64,000 nucleotides of DNA from Pogonophryne albipinna (taxonomy: Eukaryota; Chordata; Actinopteri; Perciformes; Artedidraconidae). Each line of letters starts with the position of its first letter. Within the stretch, counting starts at the first letter, position 1. The DNA lies in contig CM053256.1 in assembly GCA_028583405.1 (NCBI GenBank), positions 27,433,713 through 27,497,712 on the forward strand, given 5' to 3'. Of this stretch, positions 1 through 13,052 are shown in pieces. Below the pieces are notes generated by a model. It was not told the origin of the DNA. It worked only from the letters and a program-made list of their open reading frames with translations, and ran no database searches. The translations under genes and the position numbers were made by a program.

Positions 1-1012
1 TCACCAAATCCGCTCAGCCGATCTGCTCTAACAAATGGACTTTTTGGTCTTTGTTATAATAGTTTCTGTATGAAAAACACAACCAAAAACAAGCGTACCC
101 CAATATTTTTTTGAAAATATTTTCAACTTGAAGCTTTTTGAGCGCAAAAGAAAAACCGCTTGGTGCATTTTCTCGAGGTGACTGCATTCAATGGCATGCA
201 GTCTGGCCTTATTGGACACAATTGAAAGAAGATGCTGAGAAAACCTGGACTTACTGTATATAATATGTCTGATTGTCAGGCTAAATCACTGTCAGAGTCA
301 AAGAGACATTCTGTCTAAGATTGTCTGCGATGACTGCCTAATATATCCAATGATACTCTACCCAGCGCCTCTCAACAGGCCTCCTGTTGATTAAGCATGC
401 TCCTTGCTGAGTATCTCACACCCCCTGCAGAGACTCACATCTGATGCTTTGCATGATGGGATTTTAGGCAGCATTTAAGGAGCTTTTTAAATCCAAGGGC
501 AGCTGGATTGACTGGATTATGTTTTTTTCCAAGCTAGATCCGTTGTCTGTTTAGCTGATTTTTGCAGCGTCATTTAAACTTGATGGTGATCTGTTAAAAC
601 ATTTTGTCACATCTTTGTGTATTTAATTATGTTTTTTGAGCGTTCAAATAGGGTATCTGATAAACATTTGGGATTTAAATCCTGGCTGAAACACAACAAA
701 ACAAACAATGTACCTTTTTAATTGCTAAGGTTTTTGACAGCTGTTGAAACTGTCCAAACAATGCTTTACATTTAATACAAAAACAGTGAGTTTTACATTA
801 AAAAGAGAAATTCCAGGTTTGGATTAGATATTCTACAGATGAAAGCCTACTGTGAGACATGCCTACCGTTCTGCCAACCTAAACCTTTTTATCTTCAGAA
901 CAGAGTGTCTATAGTTATGGAGATCTGAGCTGGAACACAGAATTGGGATTTTGTCTAATTCAGGCATTTTAATTGAAAGGACTGACACAGAAGTTGTGGT
1001 AGCACTGTTTGG

Positions 1013-2230
1013 CAGGGGCGCCGCCAGGGGGGAGCTAGGGGATTGCCAAAAGCACCCCCTAAGCACCCCCAAGAACTTTTTTTTTTTCTTTTTCGAAAAT
1101 TATTATTATTATTTTTATTAAATTAAATTAGAAAAATGATTGATTACATCAATGCAAATGTGAAACAAACAAATGTTTGACCAAAAACATAAAGCCAACA
1201 CAGGTGATATGATTAGGCCAATGGCCAGCACCCATTCAATGTTTGACCTACCCATATGCTAAATTACTTTGTGACACTTGAGTGACTTCCTGTTAGCTAG
1301 AGCGCCAAATGATTTGCTAACAGCAAAGTGAAAAAATTATCGTTTTTTAGTCCTTAAACGTCCACGTGTGGACACTCAATCAAAACCACCTGAAAGCGAG
1401 AGGGATTCTGCACATAATAGGCCTCGTGAGCAGAAGTAGCTTACTTCTGGGTCTCTGTGTTTCATTCAAGCTCTGCTCTGTGTGTGTGTGTGGCACGAGC
1501 CATTTTGTGTGCCTGCGCGAGCGAGTGTGAGAGAGAGAGAGAGAGAGAGCTCGCGAGTCGCGCACCGGTGGGTATCTACCGGAGATCGTTGTGGTTAGCA
1601 TCTGGTGCTAGCTAGCCAAGCTAACGGGTATAAGGAGCTTTTTCAACAACAAGGTGGAGGGAGAACTCTCTCCTGTCAGACTGAGAGTCTCAGATAACCT
1701 CAGCTCAGGTGAAGTAAAGGACTCTCAGTGTTTAGATAGTTAACTTTAGTCTAGTTATCTCAGTGGGTCTCAAACGGTTTGTTTTAAAAGGGGAGTGATT
1801 TGTAAAATGTCTATGAAGAAATAGAAAATCTGTTTACAGTTCTGTTTCATATGGGTGATGAGAGATGTATCCATAGATCTCTTAATGTTGCTCTCAAAGT
1901 GCACCAGATTGATGCTTTTAACTTCAATATTTAAAAAAAATCTTCCCGGGGGAGCATGCCCCCGGACCCCACTAGAGGACGTGAGGTCCACTCCCCACTT
2001 GTAAAAATAGCACTTTACCCCTGCTTACACCTATATGCCGTGAGCTGATTATCGAGCCTTCATTGTAACAGTCGCGGGTGCACTGTGTGTGTGTGTGGGG
2101 AGTGTTGCAGTAGACAATTCAACTGTAGCGCTGGTGCATTAATGGGAAACCCTTAATGTTTGAGCACCCTCTATGAAACGTCAAGCTACCCCACAGCACC
2201 CCCTCGAGAACATTTCTGGCGCCGCCACTG
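1013..2230. mobile_element. Non-autonomous hAT-type transposon, CAGGGGCG family (copy 1)
   Basis: The element starts CAGGGGCGCCGCCAGG and ends CTGGCGCCGCCACTG, imperfect inverted ends. It is bounded by a perfect 8-bp direct duplication, CTGTTTGG, at 1005-1012 and 2231-2238, the signature of hAT insertion. At 1218 bp it has no transposase open frame. The interior carries a GA-rich tract (about 1530-1549) and a core at about 1595-1780 that recurs in other elements here. Its closest relative is at 39524-40780, same orientation. An alternative superfamily with 8-bp duplications (P-like) cannot be excluded from the ends alone. Confidence 0.85.
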
Positions 2231-2564
2231 CTGTTTGGCCATTATGAACATCTGCTTCAATGTCCGGTGCACTTCCTAGGGGCTTCATTATAATCTGTCA
2301 AAAATGTGTCTTAAAACATTGGAACTGAAACAGTTAAAACACCCCTCTACAAAGGCACTCCAGTTGTGTAAGAGCTATTTGATTTTATTAACATTTCTGT
2401 GAAACTGAAATATTGTCTCACTCAATAGGACTTAGTTTAGGGATTTCCAGGACTTTATTTGTATTACTTTGGGTTCCTGTTCCTGTGTTTGAACTTGACA
2501 AGTAATATGTAGTCTTTAAGAAATGTCATACATTCTTATCCTGCACACTTTATATTATATCTCT

Positions 2565-3862
2565 CAGGGCTGCCAACCCTCACGCATTGAGCATGAGAGT
2601 CACGCAATTAACCCATATATCACGCACTCACGCCACACATGCCTTTCCTCACGCTAAGTTTTCGTCCAAAATAAATGTATATACAAATAAAGTGAAGGAA
2701 CAGCAAACCGAGTGGTCTACGAAATGAGACGGTCTTCTGGCTTAGTTCAGTAAAGTTGGAACGATATTGGGAGATTCTGATTTCATGGATCAATAACTCA
2801 TGAACAAAATGTTATTCAGACACAAATGACCGTGGTAAGGTTGACAACGAACTACAATCACATTTTGATCAAAAAAAGCCAATACCCGCCGTCCTCCGAG
2901 CTGGACACATTACATTGGTCTCTATCCGCAGCCGGAGAAGAGACAGTGCTCAGGGACCGTCTGCAAAGTGCAACTCCGAAAAAAGAGAATACAATAATAT
3001 TCAATCACTATTATACAGCTTACTACTACCAAACTCACTACACACATCAATAGTCTCCTGTGTGTCATACTACAGCAAGGAGTTTGGAAGAATATGCTTT
3101 TGAATAATTTTAGGGAATATTTCTAATGTAAAATCTTCAATAAATATGGCATCATCTTCAATAACTGTACTATTATACAGTATATGTCTACCAAACTCAC
3201 TATTTGCATTGTTGTTGTTAGCATCTGGTTAGCTAGCTGCGCTAACGATATTAAAAGCTGTTTCTAAAACAAGGAGAGGGAGAGCTCTCTCCCGTCAGAC
3301 TGAGAGATAACTACAGCTCAGTGAAGTAAGGGACTCTCTGAGTGTTTAGATAGTTAACTTTAGTAGTAAAACAAGAATACAGTTTAAAAGGTGAGTGATT
3401 TGTAAAATATCCATAAAGAAAAAGAAAATCTGTTTACAGTTCTGTTTCATATGGGTGTTGAGAGATGTATCCATAAATTCATTTTGCTCTCAAAGTGCAC
3501 CAGGTTGATGCATTTAACTTCAATATTTAAAAAAAAAATCTTCCCAGGGGAGCATGCCCCTGGACCCCCCCTAGAGGAGGTGAGGACCCTCGCCCCCCCC
3601 TCCCACTTGTAAAATAGCACTTTACCTCTGCTTACACCTATATGCCATTTTATATGCTGTGAGCTGATTATCAAGCCTTCATTGTAAGAGTCGCGGGTAC
3701 ACTGTGTATGAGCGTATTCCACTGTAGCGCCCGGTACATTAATGGGAAACCCTAATTTGTACATGTTCAATACATTTGTAACGCTGTACACATTAACGTT
3801 TCTTTTTTCGGCTCACCAAAAAAAATCTCACTCCAAGCTGAACTCAAATGTTGGCAGCCCTG
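2565..3862. mobile_element. Non-autonomous hAT-type transposon, CAGGGCTGCC family, with the shared core
   Basis: Perfect 13-bp inverted ends, CAGGGCTGCCAAC and GTTGGCAGCCCTG, delimit 1298 bp. The flanks are both TATAT-rich (ATATCTCT before, TATATATC after), so a target duplication is plausible but not exact. Both subterminal regions resemble the element at 60103-60947 in reverse orientation: CTCACGCA near one end and TGGAGTGAGATTTT near the other. The stretch 3215-3755 belongs to the core found in the CAGGGGCG elements, including the GTTTAGATAGTTAACTTTAG block. No transposase frame is present. Confidence 0.75.
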
Positions 3863-4489
3863 TATATATCTGTGGTTTATCAAACAAAGGATTTTTACAT
3901 GTTTATAATATTTAGGTGTTAATATAATAGATGGCTATTACAGATATCTTAGTTTGAAAACTCCAGTTTGTGACTCTAATCGAAGGCCAACAAAAACGTG
4001 AGGGAACTGTGGTGTGCAACAAATAATGATGGTATTGTTAGGATTGTATACATCTATTTAGTGCTTATTGGCATCAATACTTAATGCTCCTCTCTGAATT
4101 TCGTTATACGTTTTTTTCGTTTTTGATTGAATTGATTGAAATCTCCAATATCAACGTAAGAGCTTGTGCCTCTTCGGGGGGTGCTAACACTTAACCATAC
4201 ACTTTATCGTTTACTTTCTCCGTCTTTATATGTAGATATGACTTTTCTCCGTTAATCTCCGTCACGTTGTTTCCATAGCAACAACGACTTCCTGTCAACA
4301 GCGCTAACTCTCCTTCAAAATAAAAGCGTGTCCAATTACACTAAAGACATGTACAACTGCAACCAAAGTAACAAACACGATGCAATATCCTTTTCAATTT
4401 CAAAGAACACAAATTGGGTTATATACATTAACAAATAACTATAAAACAACAATACTGTAGAATAACAAAATGAATGCCGTGAATAAACC

Positions 4490-4573
4490 GAAATACACGT
4501 GTTGGGCCGAATATTCGCTGCTGATTACTACCGAATATCCGGAGCCCGAAAAATGGTATTCGGGACAGCCCTA
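4490..4573. mobile_element. Right-end fragment of a DNA transposon
   Basis: The stretch around GAATATTCGCTGCTG and CCGAATATCCGG, ending GGTATTCGGGACAGCCCTA, resembles the terminus of a repeat whose rc begins TAGGGCTGTCCCGAATACC. No matching left end was found nearby, so this is probably a truncated copy, perhaps reaching left to about 4060. Confidence 0.4.
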
Positions 4574-5384
4574 ACCTACACACGCTGTGGCTGGCTGTCT
4601 AGATTACATGTGGTGGATACAGGAGAAACAAGCAGCCTTCTCCAGATGCGGGCTCGTGCGTTGACGTAGTCGTAGATGCTACAGGATGAATCATCATCAG
4701 TGAACCTGTACCTGTGTAGTAAAGTTATTTTTATCTTTGGCAAAATAAGAACAGCAAACGCTTAAATGAATCAACTTAAAATACAGATAGCAGACCCTAC
4801 TGATGCAGCTTTGACCAAATGACATGACAACTCAGCGCTACGTACATTTAAATAAAAAAACTGTTGTTGTGCATCTACATCGTTGACATTGTGAAGGTGC
4901 ACCATACAAGTGCTACCGTTGGAGTTTTAATTATACCCGAGCCTGCTGGGTTTCTACTACAGTACATTGATGCTTCCACTCCTCTCTCTTGAGATGTTTT
5001 ACAAAACACTACAAAAATGTATCATTGGAAAAAAGAGGTACAAAAAAAACCTTGATTTAGAAAGCCTCATCTATTACATGTATTTACTACCCTCCTGGCT
5101 TCCTCCGCCAGAAACTGGGACAGTTTGTCTCCTTCTTACCTGATAATGAGATAGACAGCTTTTCTTATGTTTATTCAGAAGTGTATTATGAGTACTTTTG
5201 AAAAATCAAAGATGTGAGCATTGGAAATTAAATACAGCCTGAAATGGAAAAATAGAAACTTCAATAAAAGCACAAAGAGTCATCAATTGGCAGCTCGGTC
5301 GTTAAATATTGGGTGTCTTCTCAAACACATTGTGTCAAAACACACACTCGGATAAATAAGTCAGACATCCAGAAGGCTTTGTTC

Positions 5385-5585
<201 letters not shown>

Positions 5586-5840
5586 GTTCTAGCCTGTGAC
5601 GATAGCCACTTTTCATACATCACCATTAAACTTTACCCATGCAAGTGGCTGGCATCATATTTCTCAATAAATTGTGATTTGTGCTGGTTGCCAGGGAACA
5701 AATGATCCCGCCTCTGTTTGCTCATTTATCACCAGAGTGTCCTTCCATCCCACCCCCCATCCCTTACCTTTCCCACTTTCCCGCTTTCGGTTCCCATCAT
5801 ATTTACCTCTGTGCCCCCCCCTCTCCCTCTCTCTCTGTAG

Positions 5841-5981
5841 ATAGTGTACGTGGCTCCGATGAAGGCCTTGGCAGCTGAGATGACTAATTACTTCGGTAAG
5901 CGATTGGAGCCACTGGGCATCACAGTTAAAGAACTCACCGGGGACATGCAGCTAACCAAAGGAGAGATCCTACGAACACAG
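5841..5981 (+). CDS. ascc3: ascc3 exon: helicase motif Ia region of the first RecA cassette
   Basis: This 141-nt exon reads 47 codons from [14 protein letters not shown] to KGEILRTQ. It follows a CT-rich tract and TGTAG and ends CAG before GTACAC. It contains motif Ia (APMKALA, residues 5-11), the Ski2-like ELTGDMQ signature and the start of the loop before motif Ib. ASCC3 is the 3'-5' helicase of the ASC-1 complex; in vertebrates it is known in alkylation repair with ALKBH3 and in splitting collided ribosomes. The sequence fits ASCC3 better than the related spliceosomal helicase SNRNP200. The donor is weak beyond GTA because the following bases are the start of a CA array. Both boundaries are phase 0, so skipping would keep frame but delete motif Ia. 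Confidence 0.96.
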
Positions 5982-5983
5982 GT

Positions 5984-6096
<113 letters not shown>

Positions 6097-7494
6097 GAGT
6101 TCTATCATGCCTCCAACTAAAATGGTCTCTTCTCTAGGTTCCCTGTGCTACTCTTTTATGTTCTCTAGCACCCCCAAGTGGATTGGATTGTGACATTTAT
6201 TGCAGCCATTCCACCATATATTCTCCAAAATGGATCCGTCACAATTCTGCCAACTGTTAGTGAAAAGTGTAATTTAAACAGATGTCTAATTTAATTGTTA
6301 GCAACTGCCGAGCTATGGATTTACAGTTGCTTTCAACAGAAAAAAGAACAAATGATTAAAGGGCCTGCTATAAACTCTGCTGTTTCTGTTCTGGCTTCAT
6401 TAGTGAAAGTCCAGTCAGTTTCATTTATACAGCCCAATATCACAAATCACATATTTGCCTACAATTTGCACAGCATACGACATCTTATGTCCTTAAACCC
6501 TCTATTTGGGTAAGGAAAAACTTCTCTAATCATGTTCTAAGCTATTTAAAATGACATATTTATCCATTGATAGATTACTCAAGGTTCCATGTCCAAAGCA
6601 GGCCTTCTGTTAACACCTACAGTAGTAAGAGCTAAAATAGAAACGGTATCTGGTACCGGTAAATGGTAACATTTAAATAAAAGCTTAGACAAAGGATTGG
6701 ACAGGGAATTGAGCACAGGTTCGACAAGCTACAGATGTAGCGCTTCATTTCAGACGCCTACCCGTGCGGGTCCGTGATCTGCACGGGGTGGGCCCCTGCT
6801 GAAAAGGAAAACCCCCCTGCAGGACTTGATACTCCCCCTTGATAAATAAATGTAATTTTAATGAAACCAGCTGCAATGGATCATGGATCCACCAGGGGGA
6901 GCCGTTAAAAGCTGCCACACTGGAACTCATGTGAAATAAACAGCTGATAGATCCACAGGTATCTGATCGGATATTTGTTAAGATCCATTATGTCACGGAT
7001 AGGATCATATTCTGTGCTAAATAATAGTGTCATCATTTAAAAAACATCACCATGTTTTTATTTAACAAAATAATTTTGTTTAATTCACGTAGGTGTAAGT
7101 ACAAAACCATCGCTATGTTTTTTCATCATGAAATGCAAACAAACGATTTTCAATCATCATCCTCACGATCATTTAATGTATCATATGTTCGCGAATTGAG
7201 ATGAATGCACTAATACATGTAGTTTAATCCACGTGAGTTTACAACAACAAAAATAATCGCTTTGTTTTTATATCACATCCGACCGGAGGAAAATGCAGCA
7301 CGGCTCTCACTACCGATCATCCTAATCCCACGGGCAAACAATAATATGTACAGTGTTAATAGTTTACTGTATTATTAGTGTCTAATATTACTGCTATAAC
7401 AATCACACATTGAGTTGTTAAAATCAGACCGTTTTTTTTTTTTTAAACAGTCTGAATGAAACGGCAGCTCTCAGGTGATCAGGTGTGTGTTTAC

Positions 7495-8377
7495 CAGTGT
7501 TGGGACTAACGTGTTACAAACTAACGCATTACTGTAACGCAACTACCTTTTGCGGTAACTAATAACGTTACTAGTTACCTATTCCCATTCAGTAACACCG
7601 TTATAGTTACTGTGATTTAAATGGGTGCGTTACTGCGTTACATTATGTGATGGAACTGAACCGAATCTCCCTGCGGATGTAGCTTACAGGCGAATACAGC
7701 GATGTCCTCTCACAGTACCATGGAAAAGTGAAAGTAACCAGAGAGGAGTGATGATTGGTTAACGCGGGGTAACATTGCAGGGTAAGCCAATCAGAGACAG
7801 AGTTGGGCGGGTCTTGCCTTATGGGGAAAATACACAGACACACAAACACTTGCTAACACACACACATACACGGCAACGCTCACCACCAGCACACACACAC
7901 ACACACTATGGCAGATGCAAGTATCAGCGAGAGCAGCAGCGCATTTACAACTTGGAGATATAACTACTATTTTCAATTTGTGCTGATAAAGGACGCACAA
8001 AATATTATGGTCAAATGTAAACTGTGTGCAGGACAAAAAGCATTGTCCACATCGAATAACAGTAATGCCAATCTCCTGAAGCACCTAACTAATGTACATG
8101 AGGCTATAAAACTAGTCGCCAAAGACCCCACCGTCTCAACCACCGGCAGTGACCCAGATGGAGCAACACCATCTAAACAGCCAAAAAACGATTTTTTTAA
8201 ATCGCCACATGTCACCCAGAGTCAACTAAACAGATTGATTGCTGAAAATAGTTTGTTTGTCTTCAGTGTCAGTCTGACAGTTTATTATTTATCTAATTGT
8301 TACTGCCAAAAGAGTGTAGTTCTTGTTTAATTGTTACACTGCCAAAATAGTGTAGTTGTTGTTGTTAATGTGTACAC
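7495..8377 (+). mobile_element. 5' part of a hAT transposon with BED-finger frame
   Basis: It begins CAGTGTTGGGACTAACG, followed by repeated GTTAC/GTAAC motifs typical of subterminal repeats in this kind of fish hAT element, then an open frame at 7908. Repeats of CACTGCCAAAA-AGTGTAGTT occur at about 8306, 8338 and, after a solo LTR, 8581. The 3' half with the catalytic domain is missing and I found no matching right terminus, so the copy is truncated. Confidence 0.6.
7908..8330 (+). pseudogene. BED-type zinc finger N-terminus of a hAT transposase
   Basis: A 140-codon frame starts MADASISESSS. It has a BED-like finger with C37-x2-C40 (KCKLC) and H59-x4-H64 (LLKHLTNVH), followed by a Ser/Thr/Pro-rich linker (residues about 75-95) and a short tail. 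BED fingers bind DNA at transposon ends in hAT transposases and in domesticated ZBED genes. No catalytic core or dimerisation domain follows before the stop, and the last 25 or so residues look like read-through of non-coding DNA. It is more likely a relic than a working gene. Confidence 0.5.
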
Positions 8378-8579
8378 TGTGGTGATTGACATTATTCACC
8401 CACGGATCTATGGGTTGGGGTATTGTTCTGCACGGACATTTTAGTGAACCGGACTTCCTGTTTCCGCCGGTCTTCGCTTCCCGGGAATGAAGTTGTTTAC
8501 AATGGTTTTCAGATGCTAAATAAAAGTCTAGCTTGTACCTTTGATACCCCGCCTCCGACTCCCATCTCTCGGCACCACA
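8378..8579 (+). mobile_element. Solo LTR of a retroelement
   Basis: This 202-bp unit begins TGTGGTG and ends CACCACA, a perfect 7-bp inverted end of the TG...CA kind. It is flanked by ACAC at 8374-8377 and 8580-8583, a 4-bp duplication. It contains an AATAAA poly(A) signal near 8520 and a GC-rich stretch before it. There is no internal coding region or partner LTR, so it is best read as a solo LTR left by recombination. The low-complexity flank makes the duplication modest evidence. Confidence 0.6.
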
Positions 8580-8607
8580 ACACTGCCAAAAGAGTGTAGT
8601 TGTTTTT

Positions 8608-8733
8608 CAAATCAAATCAAGTTTTATTTATATAGCACATTTATAAACGATTTTTGGTCGAGCCAAAGTGCTGTACATATAATAAAAATAGCCTACAGTA
8701 GAGACACTTTACAGCAAATACAACAGCACAGAT
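8608..8733. repeat. Retroposon 3'-tail repeat (copy 1)
   Basis: About 125 bp starting TCAAATCAAATCAAG and including TTTATATAGCACATTTATAA are nearly identical to 62156-62282, same orientation. Similar tails end LINE or SINE copies in fish, which is why I call it a retroposon tail. The bases to about 8960 (CAGGTACTGAGACAACG and beyond) may belong to the same insertion. Confidence 0.65.
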
Positions 8734-9027
8734 TTTTTTAGTTTTTATTTCATATTGCACTACTTAGAACTTGATTGTTGAGGCTACAATAAAGATGCCT
8801 GCTTTATTGTTATTGCACATATTACAGGTACTGAGACAACGAAATGCAGTTTAGCTTCTAATGGTGCAACAAGCAGTAAAGTGAAAAGTAATGTACACAA
8901 TCTACAGAATAAAATATAGAATGAATTGAATGATGAATAAACAGTGAGCTTGGGTATGAATACACTAGCAGCCAGTGAGCAGTATTAACAGTGTGTATGA
9001 ATATGCTAAGATATATACAGCTGTTTT

Positions 9028-9632
9028 TGATTTAGTCTTAGTCTTTAGACGAAAATGGTTATTAGTTTTAGTCACATTTTAGTAATTCCTATCCTTCGTA
9101 GTTTTAGTCTAGTTTTAGTCGACGAAAACTCAAAACGTGTTAGTCTAGTTTTAGTCGACGAAAACTCAAAACGTTTTAGTCAACTTTTAGTCGATGAAAA
9201 ATTACATTTTAGTCAACTTTTAGTCAAAATGTGTCTCTATACTCTCTGAACGCTCCGTCCCCGGCAGATCTCTGTGTCCGCTGCAGCATGTATGTTAGGC
9301 CCCGCCCCACGCACACAGAGAGACACAGGGAGATCGCTCTTCTGGAGTGAAGAGAGCGGAAATAATGATATTGCAAGTTAGAAACGTAAGATGCATTTTG
9401 ACAGACAAGATGGACACTTGGGGGAAAATATGCTGCATTTTGAATGTCCGATAATCCACCATTAACACCTTAGTCCCGTCTCGTCTCGTCAACGAAAACT
9501 AAATATACATTTCGTCATAGTTTTCGTTATCAAGAATCTATTTTTAGCTCGTCATCGTCTCGTCTTAGTCATGTAAAAAAGGTTGTTGACGAACATTTTT
9601 CGTCATAGTTTTCGTTGACGAAATTAACACTG
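9028..9632. repeat. TTTTAGTC/GACGAAAA-rich transposon-like repeat
   Basis: The region is dense in TTTTAGTC and its complement GACTAAAA, plus GACGAAAAC motifs, with a tandem duplication of about 38 bp at 9100-9180. Its right end, AACGAAAACT-like motifs ending AAATTAACACTG at 9632, looks like a hAT-type terminus. I could not identify a matching left terminus or target duplication. Confidence 0.5.
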
Positions 9633-10089
9633 GCTTTAAACTGTCACACTTTCTGTTGTTTCTATCCCGCATTGCCGGTATGAAAGGATCTGTGCCGGAA
9701 ATATCAAACATTTAATAAAAGTGAAAAACAACGAACAAGACTTAACGTATTCATCATAATTAATTCTATTTATTCCGTTTGGATGTAGGATTTTTGACTT
9801 TGTTTAGAGCAGTGATCTTCTCTGCAGCAGAGAGCTAAGCGTTGTCAGACCGGACCTAACCCTGAAAAGTATTATCATCTGAAATTAATCATTATGTTAT
9901 TAATATTAAATACATATAAGTATTTTTACAACTTGTATTTAGAAATACTCTGTTGTAATTATTGATGCATAAATGTGTTCATCCATTCAATGTGGCATCT
10001 GCTATCATGGGGTTAATGTATGATATTACTTAATAATACAATACATTATAATATATGATATGATAATTATATTTTAGTTTTATTCATTT

Positions 10090-10260
10090 CTTATGACATA
10101 GTTTCTCATTATTATTATTTTTATCGCTCATCTTATTTTTGATTTTATTAATCTGTGTGAATCTGTGCTGTCCTGTTTTTCACTCTTACCCTGTTGCTGT
10201 TTGAACTACCGAATTTCCCCACGTGGATTAATAAAGGTCCATCTTATCTTATCTTATCTT
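10090..10260 (+). repeat. LINE 3' end with TCTTA tail
   Basis: A CTGTGTGAATCTGTG stretch leads to ACTACCGAATTTCCCC, GGATTAATAAAG and a tandem TCTTA tail at about 10241-10260. This is the form of a 3'-anchored LINE fragment in fish genomes. No reverse-transcriptase frame is present. Confidence 0.5.
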
Positions 10261-12194
10261 AATGTATAAGTTGATTTACTTCAATCTACTGTACTGTGTA
10301 AAAACACCCCAACAATATTACAAAAAATATACTGCATAAAGCAATTAAAAACTATATTTGATCTAAAACTGATGTTTTTTCATTATAGTAGCCTGTGAAA
10401 ACCATAACAAATAAGTGATTAAATGCTACAGTATTCAACAAACACAACTGCAGAGCTGCAAACATTGCAAACAGACTAAGTTCTACAACACCCAGTTGTC
10501 TTTGTGTATTTGTGAATGAAGCGCCATCTCATGGTTAAATCCTGTAATTGAACAAATGGGGAAATTTGGCAACGCCCTCTAGCAATTTGGCAACACCCCC
10601 AGCCACTGGGATCCGCTGGGCTTTTGACTGGGACACAACCATGTGAGTCCTATCTGGAGTGCTACATCTGTAGTTCTCGATTTGTTCTATTTCTTTGCCA
10701 TCAAAGGTTGAAAATGTTTTTATTTCCAACATGCACTCCTTCCAAAGGTTTAGCAGCGGAGCTGATTTACAGAATCTACTAATGTTATCACTTTACTAGA
10801 TGGCGCTTACTGTAAGATTATAATTCTCCTAAAATGGGCTTGTTTTTGGCTCAGGAAGAGATAAAGACTTAAAATATTCATGACATTTTTATTTCATTCC
10901 ATTTATGTGAACAGTCGGCAACTCCAGGATATATTACTGTCTTTAATTTTTTTTTTTTTTTATATTAAATATTTCAACTGTTGATTTAATTGCTTTATTA
11001 TACATCTATAACAAACAATCCTACATAAAATAGAATGTTTTAACCATTTGCTAAAAGAGCTCATTTTCAGGTTCATATCAGTATTTTAGTGCCTCAACTG
11101 TGACATGTCTCCATGCTTTAATGTTCAAAAAGCTCTTTATGTTTCTCATACTGCCTGTGCTGCAGCACCTCTTTTCACCCTCTGTCTGAAACCAGAGCCC
11201 AGTCTGCTCTGATTGGTTAGCTGGCCAGCTCTGTTGTGATTGGTCTGCCTCTTAGCGTCTTCACTTACAATGTGTTGGAGCACTGGCCAATAGAAGCGGG
11301 AGTGTTACATAGTGATGTCACTATGTTACGAAAGTAAACAAAGGATAGTATAGAACAGTGGTTTCAATAATGTACCCCCTTTGAAAAATTCAGCCAAGTA
11401 CCCCCTGATCAGCGCAAAAAAAATTGTACAGTACAGTGCTGCACCATCGGTGTCTGATTTATTAAAACAACAACCTTGTAACTGAGAAACACTTAAATGC
11501 TACATTTCAAATGTTTACAATCCATCACTAAATTCATGGCAAACCAATTTTAACATCATGCAATAACACTAAGACGACATTAATTGCATTGAACTGATCT
11601 TTTTAATAAGTTGTACTTACAATGTAGTGAGAAACATGGGCTTGTGCTTCACTGAGGATCTTTGTCATTCTGACAGGGAGGCAACCTGCAGTTATTACAC
11701 TTTGCGTTTTGAAATATGTGTAACTCTGTTAATATAAAACCCACACTGCTCAAACTTCCTTACTTTTCCTAAAATTAGTACATTTATTTATTTAGGGGTG
11801 TGGGGAATGAAGAGAAACAAATATATGAGCATTTTATGAGCATGGGATTTTGACCCCTCATATAAACATATGCATAATGCTATACTTTGCGGCCACACGC
11901 CGTTGCCAAGCAACGCTTATTGTTTAGGTCCTTTGATAAGCAGGCAGTCATATCATTAACTAGAACTAGCTAGATCTGATAGATTTGGACATAAACGGGA
12001 GTGAAGTCTAACCGGACGCGAGAGAGAGATCAGAGATCAGATCAGCTGCTGCTGACGGAGAACACGCAGCTCCGCATGATCACAGCTCCGCCGCTGTGAC
12101 GGACCGTTGAGCAGAGCAAAATACACTGAGAGTTAGACCTAACACACTTAGCTATTTCATCTACTCTGGAACTAGCTAAACTAGTTATACATAT

Positions 12195-13052
12195 TAGGGA
12201 TGCACGATATTGGTTTTTTGAAACCGATACCGATAACTTCCTGCTTCTCAAGACCGATACCGATAACCGATAATAATATAATATATATATATATTATATG
12301 TACCTGTAGTTTTTGCACACCTGGTGGTAAAAAAAAGACTAGTAGTGAGCAAATGACATGAGCATTACTACTATGAACAAAACAAAGCCAAGAACAGTTT
12401 TGACTCTTCAAAGTGACCATATTTATTTTCCCAAATAAAGTTCTTGCCTTTTTCAAAAGCCTCGTTGATAGGTAAAAGCCCCGGTGCCTTTGCAGCTGGC
12501 TTTGGATTCCTCGCTAGTTTAGCAGCGCAGGCGTCTTCGTGCGCTTTTAACACACCATCGTAGCGATGGCGATGTTTCAGGTGACTAATCAGGTTGGAAG
12601 TATTATAGCTCGTTGCCTTTTTCCCTCCTCGTGGAACTTCTGCATTGCATTTGTTAATACAAATAGCAAGCGAACTATCTCACTCTGAAACTTTGAAATA
12701 GTCCCATACTACCGACGACATGTTTGTTTACTGTCCTGGCTTCACGGCCGCACACCATTTACGTCACAGCCAGGCATGAGTTAGGGAGCGCTGGATTTGT
12801 GAAAACCTCCCCTCTTCCTAAACCACTAATACCACAGTACCGGCAAAACGGGAGGAGCCGAGTGAAAAACAAGCGCCCCTCATCCCAATCCACCCACAGC
12901 GCAGTATTTTTTTCTTTTTTTTTACCCAAAAAATATATTATATATGTATATTATCGGGGCTATTAATACTTTTATCGGGTTTATCGGGATGACGTCATAA
13001 TTCCTAATATCGGACCGATAATTATCGGGCCGATAATTATCGTGCACCACTA
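12195..13052 (-). mobile_element. hAT element, TAGGGATGCACGATA family, innermost of the nest
   Basis: Inverted ends TAGGGATGCACGATA and TATCGTGCACCACTA match at 13 of 15 positions. A perfect 8-bp duplication, ATACATAT, lies at 12187-12194 and 13053-13060. Subterminal CCGATA/TATCGG repeats crowd both ends. It contains a degraded BED-finger coding fragment on the minus strand. Confidence 0.9.
12371..12675 (-). pseudogene. ZBED-like transposase fragment (BED finger)
   Basis: Reading the minus strand, an in-frame stretch gives a C-x3-C pair, then EVPRGGKK, YNTSNLISHLKHRH and LKAHEDACAAK, ending in PINEAFEKG. The NTSNLISHLK-x-RH part is the His half of a BED zinc finger, as in ZBED-like hAT transposases. 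One extra residue between the two Cys suggests decay. The catalytic region is absent, so the 858-bp host element is a deletion derivative. Confidence 0.6.
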
